A stretch of 64,000 bases of DNA, from positions 4,175,259 through 4,239,258 of the forward strand of contig NC_049982.1 of assembly GCF_000003815.2 (NCBI RefSeq), written 5' to 3'. Below are positions 42,675 to 54,737 of the stretch, one piece after another. Position 1 is the first letter of the stretch, and each line of letters starts with the position of its first letter. The translations under genes were made by a program, and so were the position numbers. This DNA comes from Branchiostoma floridae. Lineage: Eukaryota; Chordata; Leptocardii; Amphioxiformes; Branchiostomatidae. Under the pieces are notes generated by a model. The model was not told where the DNA came from. It saw only the letters and a program-made list of their open reading frames with translations, and did not search any database.

Positions 42675-42800
42675 TTCTTTGATAAGTTTATTGCAAGTTA
42701 TTGCCCGAGGACTAATGCAAAGCGATAAAAAAATGACATAAAGACAATGGTAAACGGTGTAAACTACTATAGTCTAACTTCTAACGCTAAATTGTATCGT
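42675..42800 (-). mobile_element. Probable LINE 3' end, minus strand
   Basis: GATAAGTTTATTGCAAGTTA then TTGCCCGAGGACTAATGCAA. On the minus strand it ends with GCAATAAACTT, a typical polyadenylated tail. Similar DNA lies at 35060-35110. The gap begins at this repeat. Confidence 0.45.
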
Positions 42801-43154
42801 ATGGGTTTAACGAAACTGATGATCTTTCGTTATTTTGTCCCGAAGACCAGAAACTCGGAAACATTCACTATCTAGTTTGCGCAGTTATTCAGATTTTACC
42901 ACTTTTACAAGGCTTGTTTTGGACCGCTCGGCAGTATTTTCCCCACAAGTTCGACGTTCGACTCACAGATAACACTAACACAAAATCAGCTCAGTCGCAC
43001 GCCGTTCTAACAACAGACAGCACACAGCTCTACAGTACTTTATCGTCCACAGTGGCGACATTAACTAGAAATCTATCAGTCCGTCCATCCATCATGGAAG
43101 CCTCGCATAGAGAATCGATTACCGGCGAGTTATCCCACCCAGCATCACTCTCTG

Positions 43155-43345
43155 TCAGGCCGCTACTTTTATTATCATTAAGGATCCTGCTTCTAGTAAA
43201 ATAGATTTATAAATATTACAACAAGCGAAAACAAAACACAAACATCTGTCAAGTCGCTACTTTTACCATCATCAAGGCCCCTGCTTCTAGTAAAACAAAT
43301 TCATAAATATTACAACAAATAAAAGAAAACAGAACACAAACATTC
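43155..43345. repeat. Two-copy tandem repeat, about 100 bp
   Basis: GCTACTTTTATTATCATTAA... and GCTACTTTTACCATCATCAA... start near 43163 and 43255. Both continue into CTGCTTCTAGTAAAA, AAATATTACAACAA and ACACAAACAT. Confidence 0.75.
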
Positions 43346-43439
43346 AACATTTGTAAACCATCATACTTTGCCTGAAATGTAGCAGATAAACATGTTCTTT
43401 TCACTCAATTTTCAATACATCGTAAGGATTCTATTAGCA

Positions 43440-43694
43440 CGTTGAGTATAATTCTACAATAAGGAAGTTTACTATAATGCGCATCAAAAGAGACCCCCAA
43501 TTGTACACAATTTTGATCTTTTTTGTCCCTTGCGCAGACCGACAAGACTATATAGTTACATACAACATAGTGCATGTAATCGGTCTACAATAAGGAACTT
43601 TATACTATAAGTCACATCCAAAGAGGCCCTGAATTCTCCACCATTTTTCTTATTTTTCGTCCCTTGCACTGACCGACAAGACTATATCGTTGTA
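43440..43694. repeat. Two-copy degenerate tandem repeat, about 130 bp
   Basis: CTACAATAAGGAA, a Ca/tAAAGAGgCCC block, TTTTCGTCCCTTGC and GACCGACAAGACTATAT occur in the same order from about 43452 and 43582. Confidence 0.65.
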
Positions 43695-43890
43695 CACAGT
43701 CCATGTAATCGGTGTACATTACACGAGCCCGTTGTCCCCACATCCCCACAATGGCCGTGTGTAAGTGATGAGTCCCATCAGCAGCCCCCCGCCACAGTCC
43801 ATGTAATCGGTGTACATTACACGAGCCCGTTGTCCCCACATCCCCACAATGGCCGTGTGTAAGTGATGAGTCCCATCAGCAGCCCCCCGC
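43695..43890. repeat. Perfect 98-bp tandem duplication
   Basis: 43695-43792 and 43793-43890 are identical as far as I can read (CACAGTCCATGTAATCGGTG ... CAGCCCCCCGC). Zero divergence means a very recent duplication or a collapsed/expanded assembly feature. Confidence 0.9.
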
Positions 43891-46259
43891 CTCGGTACAT
43901 CATATTAGCCCTGTGTCCCGGGCGCTCCCCAGACTCTTGTCCGGCCGCAATTCGGTCGTAATGTCGTAATTTACTTGAAGTATCGTAAATCAAATCAGCG
44001 TAATTCGATCACTCATCTCAGCTGGGCGGCCATTAGCCGATATTCAGTAGGCACCGGGGGGACCTGAGAATGATCTATGGGTTTGATGGTTCTGTAGTTT
44101 CGATCGGTAAAGTATTTACTGATTCCTTCTACCAGTCAAACTCAAAGTATGGACTCTTGCCGTTTGCGTTATGTGATCGCCATAATTTTGTTACCTGGAC
44201 ACGTAGTTTATTGCAGGAAATGCATTGGTTGATTTGACCATGCTTATACATGTATTGTTGTATACGTCTTTGATAAACTTCGGAGTAAGCTAAACGTTTG
44301 ATAGGTCTCTACAATGCAAAGCAAAGACTATATACACACATCGCTTCAACTGTGATCACTGCAATTTGCTACTAAAATACATAGTCTTTTGTCAACAGTT
44401 TTACTTTCAGTTAAAGTCTAAGAGTTTGAAAGATATATTTACCCGGAATTATTAATTTCTGATAGATCATCTTTTTTTATTTATCTTGATTACAATAAAC
44501 AAAAATCTTACGTTTTAAACAGCATTATTGCTAATCGATAAAGTGTACCAACCTGAAGATATGCTAGTAGTTGTTTTCTGTTAACAATATTGTACTTTGT
44601 GTCTTATCGTTGAGAAATATCTGTGTTTCGTAATGCAAAACCTTTGACAGATTAGGGGGGTTGAACCCTGTAAAATAAAACATGTGGCCACATTTGCTAA
44701 TCGTTATATTTATCACTACTCTGGTACTAAGTCTTTGTCCTACTAAGCTGACATTGGTTGATATGCTAAATTATATCATTCTTTTGATTTAGACCCATAT
44801 CTACAAATCACAACGGTATAAGATATCGATCAAGTAACGCACTACCGTAATTTCATGGTAATTTTCATTCAGTTTATTCAACTTGAGTCAGTTTAAACTT
44901 AAAATGCCAAGTTGAAAATGATGATGCCAAGGGAAATGTGAAGAACGAAAAAAAAAACGAAATCCCAAATGACTCTGTGAAGTCTAGCCGATATTCAATG
45001 GGATGTAGAAATTAAATGTCAGAAGTCATGCAGGTGCGCAGGATCTTTATCTATTCAGAACGTTATCTGGTAATGCCGCTCCTTCATACATAAGAACTAG
45101 GTCATATAGTTAAAACGGTCTTCTTTCTGTAAAGGTGTTTATGATTTTATGATTTTACAATTCTCCTACTCGCCCGAAGAGGTAAAATCTACCCCGTTTG
45201 GGTGGGAGCTTGGAAACACAACTGTTTGTAACTGTGACTGTGCTTTAGTTTAAAGCAACAAAACGTACATTGCATACTTCTATGATCGTATCGAAGTTGG
45301 TTAAATCGTGAAAGTTATTTATGTTTTATTGCAGCTAGGAGACTTAACGATCGTAACTTATCAATTGCCACACATATTCAGCAACGTTGCTTAACAGTTG
45401 ACTCGGTTGAATTTTGATAAATTTTCTGTAGATTTTGTAAATCTGGTGAATACCTCTATTTCGTGCCAGTTTGTCTCTGATAGAACGGACAACATAATTT
45501 CTCTCTTCGTTAAGAAGAGTATACCCGAGGTTAGATGGGATGGATGAATAGAATTTTCAACTCACTACAAACACACGTTCATGCAGTCGTCGGCTTTGTG
45601 GGGTAGGTGCTCTTTAGCAATACATGAATGAGACCTTATAGTCTTGGATAAAGGCATGATTATTTGGTGAAGAGATGTGTTCGTGGGACTCTAGTTTGGG
45701 TTTGCCGTCAGTGCCCTTCCCGATCAACACAAGCCCCTAGGCGACACTAAAGACCCTTTTACCTGTCACGTCCCGTCTCGTCATATCGGTAACTTCCCAA
45801 CTATCCTGTCATCGCGTCTATATCTGTCGTCTGAATTTGTGTCAATCTTATCTGCAAAACAGACAAATGTGTTCCTGACCCCCCAGCCATGGCCCGGAAT
45901 ACGCCGACAATTATGGAGGAATGTTGGTCGGTCTTTTGTCCGATGTTGTGTCGACAACATAGCCGGCATTTCTGAGCCATGTTACTTACGCTAGAGCGGC
46001 CATTTTCAGTATTGTGTATCTGACTATTATTAAAAGCGCAGGTCTTTGTTTCAAGGTGTGAATCCTCGTTAGCTTAATTATGTGCCGCAATTAAATGGTT
46101 GTTTATAGTCATAACTCAGTGCCGTTGACAAGCGTTACATTGCAAACCGTACCGACCGTACAAACTCAAACTTGCAAACCGTACATTGCTTCTAGGCACA
46201 GTTTAAAACGTTACAACTTCTGAGAGCGGCTTAGGAAAATCCCAGCATAATTCCGGATC

Positions 46260-46680
46260 TCGAACCCGCCGTTTCTGCGTCCCACTTCAATAGAATGTTT
46301 CAATTCTTGCGGGAGATTTCTCCCTTATCAGTTGGCATCGGGCCTGCCGGCCATCTTCCACCCACCAAACAAATAAAAAAAGGGCCATTTAGACTAACCG
46401 GTAAGATGATAGCGAGCCGCTGTGCGAGTCGGGAATTAACCATTCAAACCTACCCGTCACCGGGGGACAGTCCGCCGCTATCGGTAACATCGGCACTGGC
46501 GGCCATTTTTACACCTGTCAAACACATTAATAGGTCTTTGGTTGAGGCGTTGTTTAGTGTCGACTACAAACGGGGGAAACGTGGCGTAATTAATGTAGCT
46601 GTCCCTCAACCGTACGGACACAAAAACCGCCACAATATTGCCTCACCGATGGGAACAATGAGGTACTAGATGTTCACCTT
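46260..46680. promoter_or_regulatory. Repeat-free complex island, candidate enhancer
   Basis: Balanced-composition block within AT-rich intron DNA. It contains GGCGGCCATTTTTAC (YY1-like complement) and GCGTAATTAATG (homeodomain-like TAATTA). An open frame of 124 codons (46295-46669, plus) crosses it without known domains, so a small hypothetical gene cannot be ruled out. Regulatory use is inference. Confidence 0.25.
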
Positions 46681-47454
46681 CATTAGCGAACTCGCAGATA
46701 CACATCATTCGCAAACAGTACACACTCAACGGTAGAAATGTCGTACTGTTTGCGATGATAAACAAGATTCTACATTCTTACACATAAAGGTACCTCATTG
46801 CTTAGCTAGCAAGGTAGGGTAGGGTCCATAAACTACTGGTATAAAGATGTATTTAGTTTTCAACTGTAGATATTTGTATTTGTGGCTATTACGTATAGTT
46901 AACCACAAACTTACATGCTGTAGTGTTTATAATTCATTATTTCCCTGTTTGTTTCTATCTTGTTCACACTCGAGTCAAGACTTGCTCAGCAATTCTTCTA
47001 GTTCTACTCTTGAAATTGTTACATGTTTTCAGAGAGAACAGAGCAAGCTATGTTGATCGTGGCATATAAATATTGGAGAAATCATCGCAAAAAGCGACGA
47101 ATTAAGTGTGGTTGAAACACTAGTATTATAGCTATAAGAATGCTCGCGTAGATACAGAAATGATAGCTGAATCTGCAAGTTGTGAGGTTCTCAAAATCGT
47201 CCAACAATGTAGCTTTGTCTCCTTTGTCATAATCATTAGATATAAACGGGGGTAAAATCAGGAATTGTGTGGCCCATAGGATTATTTGAAGTCCATTTCA
47301 CACGTATAGAAGGCAGATTTCCATACCATTACACCGGGAGTCTTCTCAAGCCAGCGGCCGTAATAAACACGATCAAACCCCCAACCGTCCCTCTTGTTGT
47401 TTACCCTCGCTCTAGTCCTAATCCTCTGGACATGTTTTTGTGGGATAATCGTAT

Positions 47455-47735
47455 TTTTTAGTAGAATGTAGATTATACAACAAAGAGAGAACTGAACTTT
47501 ATAGACTGATAGAACCACCATGTTTCTCCACTTCGTACATCTGAGTGATGAAGAAAAATTCATATTGCCTATAAATTTAGACAAGTAGGTTAACCTTGAT
47601 TTAGACAAATCTTTGATTGTAAACCTGTCTGTTTGTGTTACTACATTTTCAGTATCACAAAGAAGCGAGAAGAAGTTGAAGTCGAAGCTGCAAAGTCAAA
47701 CAACACAAGAATCATATTCGAACTCACTTTAATAG
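47455..47735 (+). pseudogene. LINE ORF2 C-terminal fragment, family B
   Basis: Aligns to 10480-10700. It reads VECRLYNKERTELYRLIEPP with later stops and frameshifts, then the CACAAAGAAGCGAGAAG block. It ends near a perfect 16-bp inverted repeat, CACAAGAATCATATTC/GAATATGATTCTTGTG (47705-47754). Confidence 0.6.
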
Positions 47736-47859
47736 TAGAATATGATTCTTGTGTTGGTTGATATTGCATATATTTCATGTGTCTGTCAACCATCATTTTG
47801 TAGCGACCATTTTGTACTTAAACCCAGTGGGTATACATGTACAATAAAGGTCTTCATTC

Positions 47860-48060
47860 AATTCTGTAATCGCCCCCGGATTAACACCCGAACACCGGCA
47901 CGTTTCCATACGAAAGAGCTGCGCACCCGTTCCCGCCGATCGGGGCCCACCTCCCTCCTTTCACCGTAACAATGCCGAACCCGCCTCGCCACCGGTACGC
48001 AGACAATCCCCTTTGTCTCATGGACCCACCTCGAAGATTTCCCTGCCTTCGTTTGGACAT
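47860..48060. promoter_or_regulatory. GC-rich island with Otx-like site
   Basis: CGCCCCCGGATTAACACCCG contains GGATTA, the Otx/Gsc core, in a GC-rich repeat-free block inside the Lhx1/5 intron. Function is inferred only from motif and composition. Confidence 0.2.
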
Positions 48061-51000
48061 AGGCCGCGTGGGAAACCGTTTAGGACATCTTGGGAACGTA
48101 GAGGTTGATCAGAAATTGAGATAATTCTGGGATTTTTTTTAACTCTTAGATATTTACTGCAAGGCATATTGTCGACAAACGACAATGTATTTGAGTAGTA
48201 AGTTTCATTGATTTCATTTGAAACGATGTGAGTATATAGTCTTTACTTTGCATTGTTTTACAACATATCAAACGTACAATATCATTTACTAATTTAGTAA
48301 TACCAAAAGGTAGTACCTACAGTTGAAAGTACTACTAGTAAGCCAAAATTGCGGAAATGTGCAGAACGGTATTCACCAGGGGATGGTTATTGTGCCAATA
48401 TCATCACCCTAATTTGGTCACAGCAGCCATTTCATTTGTAGCTATAGTTGAAAGATAAATCTTTCATTTGCGCTGTCTTTCCATTCTTGAGTTGAAAAAG
48501 GAAATATTATTTTCTAGAAATTAAGATCAAATAACTTTTACATGTATACAGCACGGTGGTTATTTGCAGTGTTAGACTGAAAATTGTAGTCTGTTAAAAG
48601 CATGCACTTTAATATGCACAAATATGCCATGGTGTTCGCAAATGGTTTTAATTGTGATTTGATAATATTGCTGGATGCTAACCGAACAAATAAAGTAAAA
48701 TATATTTGAATGAGGAGTAAAAAATCGCTATATGAAATTTCTGATTGCAATTGGTGTTAATTGCAATTTCATGGTATTGGCAAAATCCAGCAGCTGTGTT
48801 ATCAATTTTCTTGTATTGTCACAATGAATTCGTATTTTGTTACATCCAACGAAGCACGTTCATCAAAAAGCATCATGTAGCTAAAATTGTCTGTTTTGCT
48901 GCTGTTTTTAATGCAAATTTCATAGCCTTTATGTTGTGTCGCATTGTGCAATGTTTGGCGGATATTCTGCACTATCTATTCAAACATTATTTCTGTGCAG
49001 TTTAAGTTATTTCTGTTAAGTTTTTGTTAAAACGCAAGCTTAAAGTAATGTTGCATGCGTGATTCCATACCGAACATACCCATGTTACACCACCCACCGG
49101 TAGCAATCTGCCCCCAAAGCCAGCTGCTTTTCTGACATGATTGCAAAATTGCCGTAATTATCGGCTCTGTCAGTTAAAACACTTTGAATTTGAAAGGAGA
49201 CGCTCTGCATTCTTTGTTTTTATGTGCGATATCAGATCAGAGCTAACTTGTTATGCATAGAAATAGAGTAAAAACCTTTTCAAAAACAACACACTATGAA
49301 ACAAAAACATATCTTTTAAACCAGCAAGACAAAATTGTGATTGCCCAACTTAGAGCTGTCAGAATATATAAATCTACCTTATAGATTCTACTTAACGTTT
49401 ACCTAGACTTTAAGTGACGGTGAGTTGTACTCTGCAATCGTTCTCAAATCGCAAGAAAATACCGTAAATGTGTTCAGATCTAAACCACAAATGCGTGTTT
49501 CCGTGTACTTACATAGAATGATACAAAGGAATTTTGAAGTGACCATAGGTCCTAATTTGGTGTTCTATTGACAATTGGCTCAGGTGAAATCCCCAGTGAT
49601 CGGTGCTACTACCATAACCCTGGTTCGGAGCTCGATCTCTGCGTGTCCGAGTTAATTATGGGCCATTTCATATGAATGTAACATTGTTATGTCTTAATGT
49701 TATTTGTGAAATGGGGTTAACGCCAGCGTTCTAATTCAGTTACCCGGTGTAGGGTGCCCCATGGCAACTTGTCTCCATGGCCCTTAACAGCAACCTAGAA
49801 ATTAGAGACAAAAACTATAAATGCAACCTTTCAGCATATCAAAATTGAGAGAATCATCAAAGAACTGATATGATTTTGCTGATCTAAAATCTTTATTCAA
49901 GCTTGTAAGCAAGTATTAGATTTCATGCCAAGTATGAGCTACGAAGATTGTCGTTCTTGTAAGGTATTGTATATCACACATTTTGAAGTAATGTGATACC
50001 ACACACTGATTTAGTGATTATGAATAACATACAACCTCACCAGTGTCAATTGATGTTGCCAGATACGCAAAATCTGTCCCAGTGGGGTGCAAACTCGGAG
50101 CTTAATTTCGTTTTTATACACAATACCTCGTTACTATAGATGGTAGAGGCATTACTGCATTGTAGCTTTCTTGTCAAAAGCAAAAAAAGAATGTAAAATA
50201 GAATGACCTCTATAAGGTTTATGGGCCCATTTCGCATGATATATTCTCTTCTTTAAACGACACAGAAAAGACTGGATACTGAATGGTTCTTTCCTTAGAA
50301 TCGTGTGCTGAATGGTGCCATCGTCAGTCGTATTGTCATTTCTACTGGCAACTTCTTGCTTGTGTAGCATTTTCCATAATCCAACATTGCACAAACACCG
50401 AACATAGACACTGTAAACTACGGACTTGTAAGCTGTTTGAATCTGAAGCTTGCACAGAGTGACTAGGGCATCACATTGATACTTACGCAGTTTGCTCATA
50501 GCAAATATGTCTTTACCGTGGTTTTGTCCACACCGTATCAGCGGAGACATCCGTGCCGCTGTCACGGCGCAGGTCGCGTTTCGTACCCGAGTAATTCCTG
50601 TGCATTCCCGGTAGTAATGATCGAGAAATTTACGGATTTTGTTGTAGTTTTGCAGTAGTATGCAAGACGAAAAATTTACAACTGCTTCTGATGCTCTAAT
50701 AGTAGTGTGTATAGTTTACGTATGAAGTCTTTTGAAGGACGGGGGATGATGTATTGCCTAAGTGTGGTCATTTGTCATACTTTGACAATGGGAAAATATC
50801 ACGTTCTTTTGTTTTAAGTTGACGGCGTCGTAACTTTCTTTGCTGCATCTTAACGACTCAAATTGGCTCTTATATATCAATACATGTACATTTACGACAT
50901 GAATTGGCTCTTGGGTCAATACTTCTACTAACATTCACTGTTTCTTGTACGTAAAATTGGTCTGACATAAAACAATAACTGCTATGAACAATCAAAACAA

Positions 51001-52115
51001 ACGTGACTCAGTTGGAAAGCCATTTACTTTAGAGTTCATTGCCATGAGTACAGACAGGTTTACACAGTTTGTCGTAGACATCGTTGATGATCTGAAGTCG
51101 TCCTGTTTTTGTGCTATCCTTGTAAGAACAGGACGACCCTTCACTCCTATAGAACCGAGTTTTTCGCGAGATGCTCGCACTGGTTGTCCCCTGTGTGTAG
51201 GCTTCTCCATGGCAGAGGCAAACTGCTGGAATTAAGTGCCATTACGGGCAATCAGCCCCATTCAGACCCGCTTTTGTGACAGACTTTCTGCGGTAATCTG
51301 CGGCCCGGGAAGCCAGGGGACTCACATGCACACCCTCAGCACACTCACAACATAGGCTGGAAACCTACAATTTGTAAAATAACAGATCCATAAACACCAA
51401 GGAATATAGCAGGTATCATTGTTGAATGGGATTCTGTACCTGATACACTCAGAGGTAACTACCTCCCTATAACATCGCATCGGTGTCGAAACCTACAATT
51501 TATACAAGATCACTCAGATCCCGAAACATCAGAAAAGGTAGCTAACTTGCCTGCTTCGAAAGATTCATGTTGATTTGACACCCTTAAGTATTGTTTTACT
51601 AATGTTTAATCTCATTTCTAACACCTACTGCTTCAAAATCTTAGATGGTTCCGTCGTAAAGGAGGAAAATTTGTTCCAAAACAATTAGATTCAGAAAATT
51701 TCCCACAAGTTTATTGACATGCAAGTCTAATGTGAGTATGTTGTTATAGAGGTTTTCGAAAATTGAGCTATTCTAAAACTGAACGCAAGAACCACGTTTT
51801 GTTGTTACCTAGTTAGTGTCATACTTTAAAAACAAGGTGGTATTCTTGTATCCTCGAATGAAATAAAAAAAAGATATATGCTGAGATGTAGACTGACATC
51901 ATTGTCCCTGTTCGCGATGGTTTGTATTTAGGGAACACTTAGCATATCTATTTGTATTTATGACGTTCGGTACGGGTACACGGGGAGTTGTTGTGCGCTG
52001 GTTAGAGCCGGAATGACAGGGTAGGCAGGCAGTTGTCGGTCTCACAGGAGGAGGGATAATTATACTTCTCCAGTTCCTACCCCCAGAGCGGCGGTATAAC
52101 CTGGCATGGACACGG

Positions 52116-52600
52116 CAATCATTGGGCACTTTTGTTACTCGTTTCTGAGGCAGAGATGGACTTAATATATATGATATTACTGTGTCCGTCCTATTCTATT
52201 CTATTCTATTCTATTCTATTCTATTCTATTCTATTCTATTCTATTCTATTCTGTTCTATTCTATTCTATTCTATTCTATTCTATTCTATTCTATTCTATT
52301 CTATTCTATGTCCTTTGTTTTAGAAATTTGAAACACTCTCAACCTGCAAAAGTATGAAATTCTTACCTTGTCAAACGTAAATATGTATGACTTTATTAAA
52401 GAGACGTTACTACACAATCATTGGGGAACTTTTGTTACTCGGTACTGAGGCAAAAATTGACATAATATATGATATGATATCAATGTGTCCATATCTGTTC
52501 GATTCTATGTCCTTTGTTTTAAAAATTTGAAAAACTCTCAACCTGCACAAAATATGACATTCTTACCTTATCAAACGTAAATATGTACGACTTTATCAAC
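52116..52600 (+). repeat. Tandem duplication, one copy with ATTCT expansion
   Basis: Copy A is 52116-52400 and copy B 52415-52600. Both start CAATCATTGGG and share TTTTGTTACTCG, ATGTCCTTTGTTTTA, CTCAACCTGCA and CAAACGTAAATATGTA. Copy A holds the 119-bp pentanucleotide array. Copy B has only CTGTTCGATTCTATG at that spot. Confidence 0.9.
52191..52309 (+). repeat. (CTATT)n pentanucleotide array, about 24 units
   Basis: About 24 units of CTATT (that is, ATTCT) with one CTGTT interruption at 52251-52255. It makes an open Ile/Leu/Phe/Tyr/Ser frame, which is not a gene. Confidence 0.95.
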
Positions 52601-52659
52601 AAGAAATTACCTTCATGAAGATTTTGTTTGATTTTCAATATCTTGCTATATTCCTACCT

Positions 52660-53270
52660 TTTCCCTACATTATTTCAGTTTTTTGTAGCATTGACACATA
52701 CAGGTAAATTTATAAGCAATAGAGGATAGCACCAAACAGCTCTTGAATATTAACAGAAAGACAAAATCCAGTCACATGCATTGGAACAAAATATTACTTA
52801 CATGTTAATCTGTATACATCTATATTTTTATATCTAACATTATTTTTGTTAATGCCCTTACATTATTACTGTTCTGTTTATGTATCGACAGGCATATTTA
52901 TAAGTAATAGATGATAGCACCAAACAACGCTTGAATAGAAAGACAAAATCTAGCCGAAATACAACTAATATCTTAATCATTTATACCTTGCATTATTTTT
53001 GTCAATACCGTTCTTAAAGTATGTGTTTCTGTTGTATTAATGCACCAAACCTAGTGTACACATAAAGAGAGTTTGCCCATCAGCCTGTACATAGTTTTAG
53101 CTTGAATAGACAGAAAAAATGAAGCCGTATGTCAGGGAACAAAAAAAATAGTAATACCTATATGTAAATCTGTATACATATATTTAACCTAACATTATTT
53201 GTGTTCATAGCTTGTACTATTACCTTACAATATTTCTGTTGTACTTATATTTTTTTACACAGTGTACGCA
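52660..53270 (+). repeat. Degenerate tandem repeat, about 190 bp, 3 copies
   Basis: AGGTAAATTTATAAGCAATA (52702) and AGGCATATTTATAAGTAATA (52889) start matching units. The blocks ATAGCACCAAACA, CTTGAAT, AATCTGTATACATCTATAT and ACATTATTTTTGTT recur, with a weaker third copy from about 53050. Confidence 0.65.
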
Positions 53271-53529
53271 TTCAGGCAATTGCGTATCAGGCAGTAGTTT
53301 TAGCGTGATCACTTCCACACCCTTTATCACACACACCCCGCCGGGCGGACTGAAATGTTGGTATGAAATACAGTAAATGAATGTAATGAAGCGTTTTGCC
53401 TTTTAGGCAATCATAATGTGTTTGCATGAAAAGGGCTCTGATTACAATGTCGGGACCCTGCTGACATTTTACTCCCCGTTACGGCGTGCATTAGGGCTCT
53501 TAGGTTCGCACACTCACACACACACACGC

Positions 53530-54030
53530 GCGGGGTAGGCGGGAAAGAAACGTGCGTTTTCACGAGCAAGGCAACAATTACACCTTACAAAACGGTTTAC
53601 GAAGAATGTGAAAAATGGAATAAATGTAAAAAAATTTGTATTTTCTGTAATGGACAAAATACGCACCTTTTGACGAGCGGAGAAACACTTACACTTTACA
53701 AACAATTTACAGCAGATGCATGTTTGTGCCAAAATAATAAAGAAATGATAATAATATGAAGATGATTAAAGACACACGAGATATGATTTCAATCTAATTT
53801 GTTGACGAGATGAAAACGTGCTTTTTCAAGAGCAGTAGAACAATTGCACCTTATAAACGGTTTAAACAGTCACATTTATGTGCAAAAACAATAAAGAATT
53901 GTACATAGTTTGAAGATAATGACTATAAAAACACAAGAAATACGATTTTAAGCTGACTTGTTACCGGAACGAAAACGTCCATTTTTACGACAAGCAGAGG
54001 AACCCTTACACGTTACAAACGGTTTAGAGA
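53530..54030. repeat. Degenerate tandem repeat, about 115-160 bp, 4 copies
   Basis: The core GAAAACGTGCTTTTTCAAG...ACCTTATAAACGGTTTA recurs near 53546, 53657, 53808 and 53968. The minus-strand translation repeats an F-V-x-C-x-C-x3-A-R-E-K pattern in two copies (53514-53732), but the others have stops. Confidence 0.6.
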
Positions 54031-54369
54031 AGTCGCATTTGTGCAAAAACAATAGAAATATTGTACGTATTATTATGACAATTACAACAATATAAAGACT
54101 AGAGATATGAAAGATGATTTGAAATATTTGCTGACTGCCTATAATTTGCCCTGTTCCTAATGCAGAGTGTTGAGAAACAATTATACACGCCTATTTTGGA
54201 GTAGTCAAATTTTGCACTTAAGCAACAAAATTTAATACGATATTACAATGATAATGACTTTCAAAACAAAGCATGGGGAAATGGTGTAGATACCATAATA
54301 CATAAATGACTGTCGTTCAACGATGATTCTTTCACGAAAAGGAAATTATATATTCTGCCTTCTCTCCCA

Positions 54370-54737
54370 ACAAAAGGCATGTTTTACAGTACTAAATGCT
54401 GAACTGCGTTTCCAACAATAGGTAGATTTTACAGTACTAAATTCTGAACTGTGTTTCCAACAATAGGCATTGTTTACAGTACTAGATGTTGAACTGTGTT
54501 TCAACAATAGGCAGATTTTACAGTACTAAATGTCGAACTGTGTTTCCAACAATAAGCAGATTTTACAGTACTAAATGTTGAACCGCGTTTCCAACAATAG
54601 ACACATTTTACAGTACTAAATGCTAAACTGTGTTTCCAACAATATGCATATTTTACAGTACTAAATGCTGAAGTGCGTTTCCAACAATAGGCACATTTTA
54701 CAGTACTAAATGCTGTAGTGTGTTTTACATAAATTGG
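54370..54737 (-). repeat. 45-bp minisatellite, 8 copies, open on minus strand
   Basis: The unit TTTTACAGTACTAAATGCTG...TTTCCAACAATAGGCACA repeats eight times. 45 is a multiple of three, so the minus strand reads a 15-residue repeat, CAYCWKRTSAFSTVK, five times (54501-54740). A one-base deletion near 54500 breaks the frame in the remaining copies. An open frame follows automatically from the period, so this is not evidence for a gene. Confidence 0.85.

Noticed and set aside
46295-46669. 124-codon plus-strand frame as a novel gene
   Set aside because: No recognisable domain or homologue from memory, and within the Lhx1/5 intron. Kept only as an island of interest.
51899-52129. 76-codon minus-strand frame beside the ATTCT array
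   Set aside because: No signature. Adjacent to tandem duplications and not repeated in copy B.
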